64,000 bases of DNA from Novosphingobium barchaimii LL02 (lineage in GTDB: Bacteria > Pseudomonadota > Alphaproteobacteria > Sphingomonadales > Sphingomonadaceae): positions 129,001 through 193,000 of the forward strand of contig NZ_KQ130453.1 in assembly GCF_001046635.1 (NCBI RefSeq), read 5' to 3'. This document shows, in pieces, positions 26,284 to 33,936 of this stretch. The notes beneath the pieces were generated by a model. The model was not told the DNA's origin and searched no databases. It was given only the letters and a program-made list of their open reading frames with translations. Every line of letters starts with the position of its first letter. The stretch's first letter is position 1. The position numbers and the translations under genes were made by a program.

Positions 26284-27447
26284 ATGAACTTCAAGCTGAC
26301 CGAAGACCAGCTCCAGCTCCAGGAAGCCGCCCGCACGTTCGCCCGTGCCGAACTGCCCGCCGTCGCCGCCGAACTGGAGCGTGACAACAAGCCGCCTAGC
26401 CGCGCGCTGCTGAAGCGTTATGCAGAGATGGGCTTCCTGGGCATCAACGTGTCGAGCGAGCTGGGCGGCCTTGGCATGGGCAATATCGAGGCGCTGATCG
26501 TGCTGGAGGAATTCGGCAAGATTTCGTCGGCGGTCGGCTTCCCGATCTTCGAAAGCTCGGTCGGCCCGGTGCGCGCGATCGAGTATTTCGCCTCGGATAC
26601 GCTCAAGAAGCGCGTCGTTCCTGCGGTCTGCGCCGGTGAGATGGTGATTGCCGTGTCGATGTCCGAACCGGATGCGGGCAGCGCGCTGACAGACCTCAAG
26701 ACCAAAGGCGTGGTCAAGGGCGACAAGCTGGTCATCAACGGCACCAAAAGGTGGTGCTCGGGCGGCGGGCATTCCGACGCTTACGTGGTCTATTGCCGCC
26801 TTTCGGACGAACCGGGCGCCAAGGGCATCGGTGCGGTGCTGGTGGAAAAGGACGCGCCGGGCATCTCGTTCGGGCCGAACGAACAGCTCATGGGCTTTCG
26901 CGGCATACCTTCGTCAGACATCAATTTCGATGACTGCGAAGTGCCGCTGGACAACGTGATCGTCCATGCCGGCGGCGGCTTCAAGAAGTTGATGGAGGCC
27001 TTCGACCTCGAACGCTGCGGCAATGCCACGATGTCGCTCGCACAGGCTTCTGGCGCGCTGGAGGATGTCAGCGCCTATGTTCAGGAGCGCAAGCAGTTCG
27101 GCAAGCCCATCGCCGAATTTCAGGCGGTGCAGATCAAGTTGGCGGAAATGCAGATGAAGGTGGAAGCCGCCCGCCTGCTGATCTGGCGCGCGGCTTCTCT
27201 GGCCGAAGATGGCCTGCCTTCGGTGCTGCACAGCTCCACTGGCAAGTGCTTTGCCAACACCATCGCCCGCGAAGTGACCGGAGATGCGATGCAGCTGATG
27301 GGCGCCTACGGCTATTCCAAGGAATTCCCGATGGAACGCCGTCTGCGCGACAGTTGGGGCTGGGGCATCGCGGGGGGCGCGATCGACATCCAGAAGGTCA
27401 ACATTGCCGGCGCCATGCTGGGGCGGCGGTTCGACCAGCGGCGTTGA
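26284..27447 (+). CDS. acyl-CoA dehydrogenase
   Basis: FAD-dependent acyl-CoA dehydrogenase of normal single length (387 residues). It starts MNFKLTEDQLQLQEAARTFA and carries SMSEPDAGSALTDLKT, INGTKRWCSGGG and QERKQFGKPIAEFQAVQ. The usual C-terminal catalytic Glu is missing (GGAIDIQ in place of YEGTxxIQ). A Glu in FDLERCGNAT matches the isovaleryl-CoA dehydrogenase catalytic position, so activity toward a branched or bulky acyl-CoA is plausible. It is the last gene of the E1-E2 operon, 12 bp after E2. Confidence 0.92.
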   Translation: MNFKLTEDQLQLQEAARTFARAELPAVAAELERDNKPPSRALLKRYAEMGFLGINVSSELGGLGMGNIEALIVLEEFGKISSAVGFPIFESSVGPVRAIEYFASDTLKKRVVPAVCAGEMVIAVSMSEPDAGSALTDLKTKGVVKGDKLVINGTKRWCSGGGHSDAYVVYCRLSDEPGAKGIGAVLVEKDAPGISFGPNEQLMGFRGIPSSDINFDDCEVPLDNVIVHAGGGFKKLMEAFDLERCGNATMSLAQASGALEDVSAYVQERKQFGKPIAEFQAVQIKLAEMQMKVEAARLLIWRAASLAEDGLPSVLHSSTGKCFANTIAREVTGDAMQLMGAYGYSKEFPMERRLRDSWGWGIAGGAIDIQKVNIAGAMLGRRFDQRR

Positions 27448-27464
27448 TTATCGCATGAACTTTC

Positions 27465-27498
27465 CGTCGTCCCTGCCTTCGCGAGAATGACGAGGGAT
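27465..27498. repeat. possible degenerate intergenic repeat
   Basis: CGTCGTCCC ... GCGAGAATGACG resembles a decayed copy of the CGTCATTCCC-type palindromic repeats frequent in alphaproteobacterial intergenic DNA. It lies between the convergent acyl-CoA dehydrogenase and MaoC genes. Weak evidence. Confidence 0.3.
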
Positions 27499-27562
27499 AG
27501 AATCAAGGGGCTGATATTCGCGGCTCATGCAGCCATGAGGGGGTGGTTCGGCACCAGCGCTT

Positions 27563-28060
27563 TTAGCGCGCGGTGCCGGCCATCCGCTCCCTCGCGCCGC
27601 GCGTATAGACCAAATTGATACTGGTGAACGTCACGGCCTCGGTGCCGTCTTCCAGGACAACGGCATAGCGCGTCATAGCCGTGCCGCGATCGGTGCGGCT
27701 TTTCGAGGGCTCCAGGCTAACGATCTCGCTCGTCACGTGGATAGTATCGCCGGCACGGATAGCCCGCTTGAGGCGTAGTTCGTCCCAGCCCACGCCGCAG
27801 ACCCAGTCGATGTCCCAGTTGATCTCGTGGTCCATCTGGCGCCACAGGGCGAGCACGTGAATCCCGCTCGCCACCACCTCGCCGAAGACTGACTGTGCGG
27901 CGCTTTCGGGATCGGTGTGGAACCACTGCGGATCGTACTTGCGCGCAAACTCCAGCATCTCTTCCTGCGACACCGTTCGCGGAGAAGAGCGGCGGAACTC
28001 GCCCAGTTCCAGGTCTTCGAAAGTGCGATGCGGCGCGCGCGGCACGAAGGCTTCGCTCAC
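27563..28060 (-). CDS. MaoC-family hydratase
   Basis: Hot-dog-fold (R)-specific enoyl-CoA hydratase-type protein of 165 residues. The hydratase signature is visible as KYDPQWFHTDPESAAQSVFGEVVASGIH, with catalytic Asp and His in place. The reaction is likely hydration of an enoyl-CoA, or dehydration in reverse. The start codon overlaps the tesB-like stop by 4 bp. It is the last gene of the operon Rieske-SDR-VOC-TesB-MaoC read from 31525 down to 27563. Confidence 0.9.
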   Translation of the reverse strand: MSEAFVPRAPHRTFEDLELGEFRRSSPRTVSQEEMLEFARKYDPQWFHTDPESAAQSVFGEVVASGIHVLALWRQMDHEINWDIDWVCGVGWDELRLKRAIRAGDTIHVTSEIVSLEPSKSRTDRGTAMTRYAVVLEDGTEAVTFTSINLVYTRGARERMAGTAR

Positions 28061-28977
28061 AGTTTGCCTTTCCGTTCTTCGTCAAGCATCCGCGCCAGAC
28101 CCTGCTGGCTGACGGTGGCGACCAGCGTGCCGTCGCGGCGGAACACGTTGCCGCGGCCCAGCGCCATGGCGTCGCTCGCCGCCGGGCTGTCCATCGCGTA
28201 AAGCAGCCATTCGTCCACGCGAAATTCGTCATGGAACCAGACCGCGTGGTCCAGACTGCTCGATTGCAGGAAGTCGTTCGCCCAGCCGATCCCCAATGGA
28301 CCCAGCGCCGTATGGAAGATGTGCAGGTCCGAAGCGTAGGTGAGCAGGCGCTGGTGCACGTCCAGCGGCCCGTCGACCATGCCGACGGCGCGGAACCAGA
28401 AGCTGCGGCTCGCGGGGCGGACCTCGTGCTCATCGAAGGGGAAGAATTCCAGTGGGCGCCAGTCGATCTGCTGGCGGCGGCGCCAGAACGGGCGGTGCCG
28501 CTCCGGCAGACGGTCGCCATAGGCGGCGACCAGGTCAGCAAGACTGGTCAGGCTCTCGGGCGGGGGTACGTCCGGCATCGCCACGCAGTGCCTGGCGGAC
28601 GGTTCAGGCTTCTTGAAAGAGGCCATCATGTTGAGGATCGGCGCGCCATTCTGCGTCATGCGCACCATGCGATTGGCGAACGTGCGACCGTCGCTTTCGC
28701 GGGTGACTGCGAAATCCACGGGCCGGTCGGTAAGGCCCGGTTGGAGGAAATAGGCGTGGAGGCTGTGCGCGACCTTGTCCGCCGGCACCGTCAGGCGCGC
28801 AGCGGCCAGGCACTGCGAGGCCACCATGCCGCCGTAAAGGCGCAGCAGCCCGCTTGGCACCGGCTGAACCCGGTAATGATCGGGTGCGATGTCCTCGAAT
28901 TCATAGCCGAGACGGCGCTCGACTTCAGGGTCGTCGGGATAAGGGTTCGATTCAGGCAAGGCGTGCATCCATCGCAT
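28057..28977 (-). CDS. tesB: acyl-CoA thioesterase II
   Basis: Double hot-dog thioesterase that hydrolyses acyl-CoA to free acid and CoA, 306 residues, a usual TesB length. The C-terminal half keeps the family block SLDHAVWFHDEFRVDEWLLY followed by AMDSPAAS, RGNVFRRDG and VATVSQQGLAR, which contains the Asp/Thr-Ser/Gln active-site residues. The N-terminal half has YRVQPVPSGLLRLYGGMVASQ. I chose ATG 28977, 4 bp after the VOC stop; the longer open frame overlaps the VOC gene and adds non-family residues. It may release CoA from dead-end intermediates. Confidence 0.93.
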   Translation of the reverse strand: MRWMHALPESNPYPDDPEVERRLGYEFEDIAPDHYRVQPVPSGLLRLYGGMVASQCLAAARLTVPADKVAHSLHAYFLQPGLTDRPVDFAVTRESDGRTFANRMVRMTQNGAPILNMMASFKKPEPSARHCVAMPDVPPPESLTSLADLVAAYGDRLPERHRPFWRRRQQIDWRPLEFFPFDEHEVRPASRSFWFRAVGMVDGPLDVHQRLLTYASDLHIFHTALGPLGIGWANDFLQSSSLDHAVWFHDEFRVDEWLLYAMDSPAASDAMALGRGNVFRRDGTLVATVSQQGLARMLDEERKGKL

Positions 28978-28981
28978 CGGC

Positions 28982-29455
28982 CTAGCAGGCCACGCACTGC
29001 TTCTCGAACGCAAAAGCGCTGTCGGGATCGACGATCTGCAACAATTCCACCATGTTGCCGTCGCAGTCGCGGCCATACGTCGCGCGCGTCGCCGCCGATC
29101 CGCCGGGCGCGCAGTTGAATTCCATGCCCAGCGCGCTCAACCGCTCATATTCGGCGAAAACGTCGTCGCAGTAGAGGCATAGATGCGTGATGCCCCGGTC
29201 GCACATGCGCGGGTGGACGGTCTGGGGGTCGTTGCTGGCATATTCAAACACCTCGATATGCAGGTTGCCCAGCCGGATCATGGCATAGCGCGCGGCGCTG
29301 CCGTTCAGGCCAACCATGGTATCAATTCGTTCGTTTCCGGCCTGCCAGCCGCCTTCCTTACCGGCGCTTTCGAAGCCAAACCAGCGCTGGTAGTGGTCGA
29401 CGAAACGGTCGAGGTCAGGCGTCGAGATCGCCACGTGATGGACGCCCCGGATCAT
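28982..29455 (-). CDS. VOC (glyoxalase-fold) family protein
   Basis: Glyoxalase/dioxygenase-fold protein of 157 residues. It starts IRGVHHVAISTPDLDRFVDHYQ, with His of the first metal strand, followed by LHIEVFEYAS, GITHLCLYCDDVFAEYERL and RDCDGNMVELLQIV, giving the His/Glu/His/Glu arrangement of a metal site. The reaction is unknown. It overlaps the SDR gene by 4 bp and ends 5 bp before the thioesterase start, so it is embedded in the Rieske-SDR-VOC-TesB-MaoC operon. Confidence 0.87.
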   Translation of the reverse strand: MIRGVHHVAISTPDLDRFVDHYQRWFGFESAGKEGGWQAGNERIDTMVGLNGSAARYAMIRLGNLHIEVFEYASNDPQTVHPRMCDRGITHLCLYCDDVFAEYERLSALGMEFNCAPGGSAATRATYGRDCDGNMVELLQIVDPDSAFAFEKQCVAC

Positions 29456-30267
29456 GCCGGGGAGGCCGCTGCAGGTGTCGCCTGCCGCGCGGCCTTCACC
29501 GCACCAACGATCTCGGCATTGGTGGGGTTACGGCGCAGGGTCAGCCCGCCGTTGACCTGCAGCACCTGCCCGCTCATGAAGCAGGCATCGCTGGCCACCC
29601 AGGACACGGCTTCGGCAATGTCCTCGCTGGTGCCCACCCGGCCTAGCGGATATTCCTTGGCGAAAGTGTCCATGATCGCGGTGTTCTTTGATGCCTTCTC
29701 GGTCATCGGGGTGACGGTGAAGCCCGGCGCGACCGAATTGGCGCGGATGCCCCGATGCCCGAATTCATTGGCGACGCAGCGGATCACATGGTCGGCGCCG
29801 GCCTTGGTGCCCATGTAGGCGGCGTGGTCCTCCAGCATGATCGAGGCGGTGGCGGATGAGATCTGGATCAATGATCCGCCATCGCGCATCACCCGCAGCA
29901 TCGCCTGATAAAACAGGATCGCGCCGGTGAACTGCAGCGCCGTCATCTGCTCGATCTCGGCCTTGGTGGTTTCGAGGAAGGGTTTCAGCAGCCCCCAGCC
30001 GGTGGCGTTGACCGCGATATCCACGCCGCCGTAAGCACCGCGCACCGTCTCACCCAGCCGTGCCAGATCCGCCTCGCTGGTGAGGTCGCAGCCGGTGACG
30101 GCCAGCCCGCCCAGTTCGGCTGCGAGCCGCTCCAGCTCATCAGCCTTGCGCCCGGCGACGATCACCGTCGCACCGTCTGCTGCCAGCCTGCGCGCGATCA
30201 CTTGCGCCATGTTGCCCCGGTTGGCCGCGCCGACGACGACGGCGACCTTTCCTGCGAGGTCCGCCAT
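29452..30267 (-). CDS. short-chain dehydrogenase/reductase (SDR)
   Basis: SDR of 271 residues. The nucleotide motif VAVVVGAANRGNMAQVIARRL is somewhat unusual (GAANRGN in place of TGxxxGxG). VNATGWGLLKPF replaces the common NNAG segment, while the catalytic block ISSATASIML with YMGTKAGADHVIRC is intact. The C-terminal MSGQVLQVNGGLTLRR is typical. The ATG follows GGGAGAGAGCAGAT. It is second in the operon after the fourth Rieske gene (31-bp gap) and overlaps the VOC gene, so it probably acts on a hydroxylated or CoA-bound intermediate. Confidence 0.88.
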   Translation of the reverse strand: MADLAGKVAVVVGAANRGNMAQVIARRLAADGATVIVAGRKADELERLAAELGGLAVTGCDLTSEADLARLGETVRGAYGGVDIAVNATGWGLLKPFLETTKAEIEQMTALQFTGAILFYQAMLRVMRDGGSLIQISSATASIMLEDHAAYMGTKAGADHVIRCVANEFGHRGIRANSVAPGFTVTPMTEKASKNTAIMDTFAKEYPLGRVGTSEDIAEAVSWVASDACFMSGQVLQVNGGLTLRRNPTNAEIVGAVKAARQATPAAASPA

Positions 30268-30298
30268 ATCTGCTCTCTCCCGTGTCTAGTTTCGTCGG

Positions 30299-31525
30299 TC
30301 AGTCCCGCTGGACCCAGTCACCCAGCACCTGCTCGACGCGGGCCTTTTCCGGCACGATATTGAGGCCGATGCGGCGGTCCAGTTCCTCGTGCCAGTGGTA
30401 GATGCGCCGTTCCTGATAGTTCAGCGGCATTCCCTTGAAGCCGGGGCTTTCCAGCGATTCCTGGATTTGCGGGGCGTATTGCAGGTCTTCGTAAAGGATA
30501 CGCTCCCAGTTGTTGAGGCGCGTTTCCCATAGCGGATGCGGGTTTTCGGCATCGTGATCGGGGGCGATCCAGGTCGATACCACGCGGGTGCGCTTTGGCC
30601 CCAGCGGCCAGAACTGCAGCAGTGGCACGCCGCTGGGGGCAGGCGGCATCACGAAGTTCGGATAAATCTGGTAGCTGACGTTGTTCTTGGCCGGAAATTC
30701 GGTGATCGAGGGGATTACCGGCATTCCCACCGTGCCCGGATCGACCCAGTCGGGACGGCGGTTGGGCGTCGCCATGCGGCTATGGCCGTTGGGCCAGAGC
30801 GTGACGATCATGGAACGGTGGTCGAGGAAGCGGTCCACCGTGTTCACGTGGATCGACTTGATGTGGTAGACCTCAAGGAACGCGTCGAGCAGAATCTTGA
30901 CGTTGCAGTCCACCTCATAACTACGGCTGTCGACTAGGCGCAGGTTTTCCAGATCGTACTGTTCCAGCTGCGCTGCCATCGGGCCGATGTGCTCCATCAA
31001 CGGCTGCGCTTCCGGGTCCTGGTTGACGAAAATCAGCGAGCCGAGCAGTTCGCAGCGCACTTCCTTCAGCGAGCGGCACGACAAGTCGAGGTCCACGAAA
31101 TCGCGCTTGTCGCGCACGGCGGTGAGCTTGCCTTCCAGCGTGTAGCTCCAGCCGTGATAGCCGCACACGAAGCCGCGCCCTTCGCCAGAATCCTCGGCCA
31201 CCAAGGGCGCGCCGCGGTGCTGGCAGGTGTTGAAGAAGGCCTTGACCTCGCCCTTCAGCGTGCGCGTGACGATGATCGGCGCGCCGGGATTACGGGTGAG
31301 GAACCAGGTGCCAGGCCGTGGAATCTGGTCGACATGGCCGGCATAGAGCCAGGCCTTGTCCCACATCATCTCCTTTTCCAGCGCCAGGAATTCCTTGTCG
31401 GTATAGCGGCTGCCGGGGATATCGGGGAACTTTGGAAAGCCTTCCGGCGGACCCTTGCGATCGCGCTCATAATCCATGCGCGCGAAATCGTTTTCGGGTT
31501 TTTGATCCGCAACCAGATCGAGCAT
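30299..31525 (-). CDS. Rieske non-heme iron oxygenase, alpha subunit (fourth)
   Basis: Terminal oxygenase of 408 residues, shorter than the other three and of a different subfamily. Rieske ligands are Cys101/His103 and Cys121/His124 (CQHRGAPLV...CGYHGWSY). The catalytic region is NVKILLDAFLEVYHIKSIH, with LYEDLQYAPQIQESL as the third-ligand segment. The ATG follows GGGAGAG. It heads the five-gene operon down to MaoC and has one or two operator copies upstream. Members of this branch include ring hydroxylases and C-N or O-demethylases, so the reaction cannot be assigned. Confidence 0.92.
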   Translation of the reverse strand: MLDLVADQKPENDFARMDYERDRKGPPEGFPKFPDIPGSRYTDKEFLALEKEMMWDKAWLYAGHVDQIPRPGTWFLTRNPGAPIIVTRTLKGEVKAFFNTCQHRGAPLVAEDSGEGRGFVCGYHGWSYTLEGKLTAVRDKRDFVDLDLSCRSLKEVRCELLGSLIFVNQDPEAQPLMEHIGPMAAQLEQYDLENLRLVDSRSYEVDCNVKILLDAFLEVYHIKSIHVNTVDRFLDHRSMIVTLWPNGHSRMATPNRRPDWVDPGTVGMPVIPSITEFPAKNNVSYQIYPNFVMPPAPSGVPLLQFWPLGPKRTRVVSTWIAPDHDAENPHPLWETRLNNWERILYEDLQYAPQIQESLESPGFKGMPLNYQERRIYHWHEELDRRIGLNIVPEKARVEQVLGDWVQRD

Positions 31526-31586
31526 CGGCCTTCTCTCCCATGAGGCCCGCGCTGTAAGGCACTGGACCAGTCCGCGGCAAAATCAA

Positions 31587-31606
31587 AAAACATACAAGAA
31601 TGTTTG
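31587..31606. promoter_or_regulatory. 20-bp regulon operator, copy 5
   Basis: AAAACATACAAGAATGTTTG, matching copy 1 at 15 of 20 positions, with AAAACA and TGTTTG arms. It lies about 60 bp upstream of the fourth Rieske gene (minus strand). Confidence 0.6.
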
Positions 31607-31648
31607 ATTCTGTCGAAGTGATGCTTGCGATCCTAAGCCTCACGAGAT

Positions 31649-31676
31649 AAAACAGTCAACAGTGATTGTAATTTTT
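31649..31676. promoter_or_regulatory. operator-like half-sites, related to the regulon motif
   Basis: AAAACAGTCA (31649-31658) and TGATTGTAATTTTT (31663-31676, counted from the T at 31663) are the two halves of the motif with extra bases between them. TTGACT on the minus strand (31654-31659) with TAGGAT 18 bp on (31630-31635) could be a promoter for the fourth Rieske operon. Weaker than the five 20-bp copies. Confidence 0.4.
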
Positions 31677-31697
31677 CACATCTCGCCTGAGGGCGCC

Positions 31698-32468
31698 TCA
31701 GCGTTGCCCGAACCGGGCATCACGCTTTTGGGCGAAGGCGGCTACCCCTTCGCGGCTGTCGGCGCTGTCCAGCGTGGCTTTGCCCCAGGCGTTGCCTACC
31801 GCCAGCGCCTGGCCGATCTCCATACCGCTGGAGATTTCGTAAAGCTCGCGCCCGTTGCGGATCGCCTGCCAGCTATGCCCCAGCATCGCCTGCGTCACCG
31901 CCATTGCGCGTTCCAGCAGCTGATCGCCGGGCAGCACTTCGGTCACCACGCCCAGTTCGTAAAGCCTGCGGGCGGGAAGCAGTTCGCCGGTCATGATCAT
32001 CGCCAGCGCAGTGGCGCGGGGGACCTGCGCCGCCAGTCGCTGGATGCCACCGGCAAAGGCGAACAGGCCGCGTTTGACCTCGCTCAGCCCCATCAATGCA
32101 TGGTCGGCGGCGAAGACCATGTCGCAAGCCAGCATAATCTCGAACCCGCCTGCCACCGCCGTGCCGTTGATCGCGGCGATAAGGGGTTTGGTGCGCCTGC
32201 GCTCGGTGATTCCGCCGAAGCCGCGTCCCGGGATCAGCCCGTGGCCGGCGCCGATACGCTCCGCCTCCTTGAGGTCCATGCCGGAACAGAACGCCCTGTC
32301 GCCTGCGCCGGTCAGGATCATCGCACCAACCTCTTGATTAGCCTCTGCCGCCGTGATCGCCGCATCGAGCGCATGCGATGTCACGGCATCAAGTGCGTTG
32401 CGTGCGTCTACGCGGTCGATAGTCAGCAGGCAGACGGGGCCGCGGTGCTCCACGATAAGGCCGGTCAT
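31698..32468 (-). CDS. enoyl-CoA hydratase/isomerase family protein
   Basis: Crotonase-fold protein of 256 residues. It shows CSGMDLKEAERIGAG (CoA oxyanion region), GTAVAGGFEIMLACDMVFAA and MGLSEVKRGLFAFAGGIQRL, with both candidate catalytic glutamates present. ATG 32468 follows GGGAGATC; a longer upstream reading is not supported. It lies upstream of the fourth Rieske operon on the same strand with a 172-bp gap holding two operator sites, so it is probably a separate transcription unit in the same pathway. Confidence 0.9.
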   Translation of the reverse strand: MTGLIVEHRGPVCLLTIDRVDARNALDAVTSHALDAAITAAEANQEVGAMILTGAGDRAFCSGMDLKEAERIGAGHGLIPGRGFGGITERRRTKPLIAAINGTAVAGGFEIMLACDMVFAADHALMGLSEVKRGLFAFAGGIQRLAAQVPRATALAMIMTGELLPARRLYELGVVTEVLPGDQLLERAMAVTQAMLGHSWQAIRNGRELYEISSGMEIGQALAVGNAWGKATLDSADSREGVAAFAQKRDARFGQR

Positions 32469-32572
32469 TGCGATGATCTCCCAAGTTGCCGGAATTATCC
32501 CGCGCCTGCCCGGAGCAGAGAGCGAATCGCAGGCATGTTCTGAACAAACAGATAAAACGACAAGAGGGTGAA

Positions 32573-33037
32573 TTGAAAGAGTTTGCAAATCTCCACCACC
32601 ATGGGTTGATCGTCCCGAATATCCGTCAGTCGATGGATGCTATTGGTCGAGAGCTGAACATCGACTGGGCGCCGGTTCGTCAGTTCGATCCACTTCGAAT
32701 TTGGCTGCCCGATACCGGATGGTCGGAGGCCCACCTGACGGTAACGTATTCTCGTCAGGGACCAATTCATTTCGAACTCATCGAAATGGTGCCGGGCGGC
32801 GCTTACGAGGCGCTGCTGGCGATTTCGCGCGCGCATGTCGGTGCGTGGGTTCAGGACGTTGGGACTGAGGTGGAGGTCTTGCTGGAGCAAGGCTGGCGCG
32901 TGATCGCGGCCGGAGCTTCGCCAAAGCATCGCTATGGGCAGATGGCTTACATGGCGCGCGGCGATGGACCGGTGCTGGAACTGGTAGGTGAGCCGATCCG
33001 GCCGATGATCGAGGAGTGGATTGGTTCGGTCACATGA
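32573..33037 (+). CDS. VOC/glyoxalase-like protein
   Basis: Glyoxalase-fold protein of about 154 residues: FANLHHHGLIVPNIRQSMDAI at the N-terminus, FELIEMVPGGAYEALL in the middle, and GQMAYMARGDGPVLELVGE near the end, giving a plausible His/Glu metal site. I chose TTG at 32573 with GAGGG 5-6 nt upstream because no ATG lies before the first conserved His; a longer frame from 32486 has no ribosome site. It is divergent from the enoyl-CoA hydratase. Its codon use is less GC-biased than that of the neighbours, and it borders the decayed zone, so it may be a recent arrival. Confidence 0.72.
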   Translation: MKEFANLHHHGLIVPNIRQSMDAIGRELNIDWAPVRQFDPLRIWLPDTGWSEAHLTVTYSRQGPIHFELIEMVPGGAYEALLAISRAHVGAWVQDVGTEVEVLLEQGWRVIAAGASPKHRYGQMAYMARGDGPVLELVGEPIRPMIEEWIGSVT

Positions 33038-33221
33038 TGATCTCATAGGTTGATGAGTAGTGCTTATTTATATAACCTTAAGTTCACCAAGGATTCGGAG
33101 GGCCTGCAAAGGGTCGTCAAGCGATGCAGCTTTTGCCGAACACATCCACAAGTAAGATGTACTGATATAATGGCGCCGACCCCTGCAAGCGGGCCGCGCT
33201 ACGGATAAACGGGAGAGCGGC
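33038..33221. other. gene-free, locally AT-rich stretch
   Basis: Contains an AT-rich run near 33061-33075 and no supportable gene. A minus-strand frame ends in SLDDPLQALRILGELKVI, which could be a remnant, but I cannot assign it. Confidence 0.35.
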
Positions 33222-33440
33222 TTGCCCCGCAAACTGGAAGTCTTCGTGGCCACCAAAGGCCCTGCGTTTCGCTGCAATGCCTTTGAGAGCATGTCGCGGG
33301 CGATCGGCGTCGAACCTGCAATGGTCACCAACCTGCTGCCGCCATGCTGCTGAAGCTGCAAGAGATGGCGCGCTTCGACGCCGTGTTGCTCTACGATATG
33401 CCAAGCATGGATTTTGGCGAAGCTGTTGACGATCGGCCCG
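33222..33440 (+). pseudogene. remnant of a ThuA-like protein gene, frameshifted
   Basis: A TTG at 33222 behind GGGAGAG opens a frame reading RKLEVFVATKGPAFRCNAF and onward to a stop near 33353. The next frame continues from about 33344 with LKLQEMARFDAVLLYDMPSM and DFGEA. Read together this matches the start of ThuA-like (trehalose-utilisation fold) proteins, which begin with a VxKGHPF-type motif and later have YDxxLxYDMPGxDF. The rest of the gene is missing. The family match is from memory of the pattern and needs a search. Confidence 0.5.
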
Positions 33441-33555
33441 GTTTGTCGAGCGCCGAAGCGCCTGCTGCTGGGCAATGCATTGCAACGGCTCTCCTCGTCC
33501 GAAACACGGGCGTGGGCAGCGGAGCAGCGGCCGGCCAAGCAGGGCACATACGCGG

Positions 33556-33936
33556 ATGAAGGATGCACGACTGATGGAACATGATGCCATCTTGCGCGCG
33601 GACAAGGCCCTTGATCCGCAGACAGTCGGCGGCTCGTTTGCCGCCGCCGTGTGCGCTCACGGGCCCGGCGAAGCGCTGATCTACCACAGCCGCGCGAAGG
33701 ACAAGCGCAAGACCAGCGGCGAGAACGCTGCGGCGGTCGAAATGGAGAGATCTCTGATGACCAACCCAGCGGTGAAGATGGCGCAAGTCATTGGCATGCC
33801 CGACGAGCGGCTGATGGAAGGCGCCGCCGCGTGTATCGAGATCAGACCCCGAAGCACGGTGGAGGATGTCGAACTCGTTTGTCGATGCATCAGCCGTATC
33901 GCCAGCGACATGATCCTGCGGGCCAGAAGAGCATGA
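33556..33936 (+). pseudogene. acyl-CoA ligase remnant with internal deletion
   Basis: An open frame (possible start 33556) joins an N-terminal ligase segment (TVGGSFAAAVCAHGPGEALIY) directly to a C-terminal one (RAKDKRKTSGENAAAVEMER, then NPAVKMAQVIGMPDERLMEG). The latter matches the KVGGENVAAAEIE and HPAVKLAQVVGLPDDR region of the intact ligase at 18830-20467. The whole adenylate-forming core is gone, so it cannot be active. The frame is still open and its stop overlaps the MFS start as ATGA, so it may still be translated as a leader for the MFS gene. Confidence 0.7.

Noticed and set aside
31649-31676. A sixth full copy of the regulon operator
   Set aside because: The two halves are present but extra bases separate them, which changes the helical phasing. 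Listed only as operator-like.
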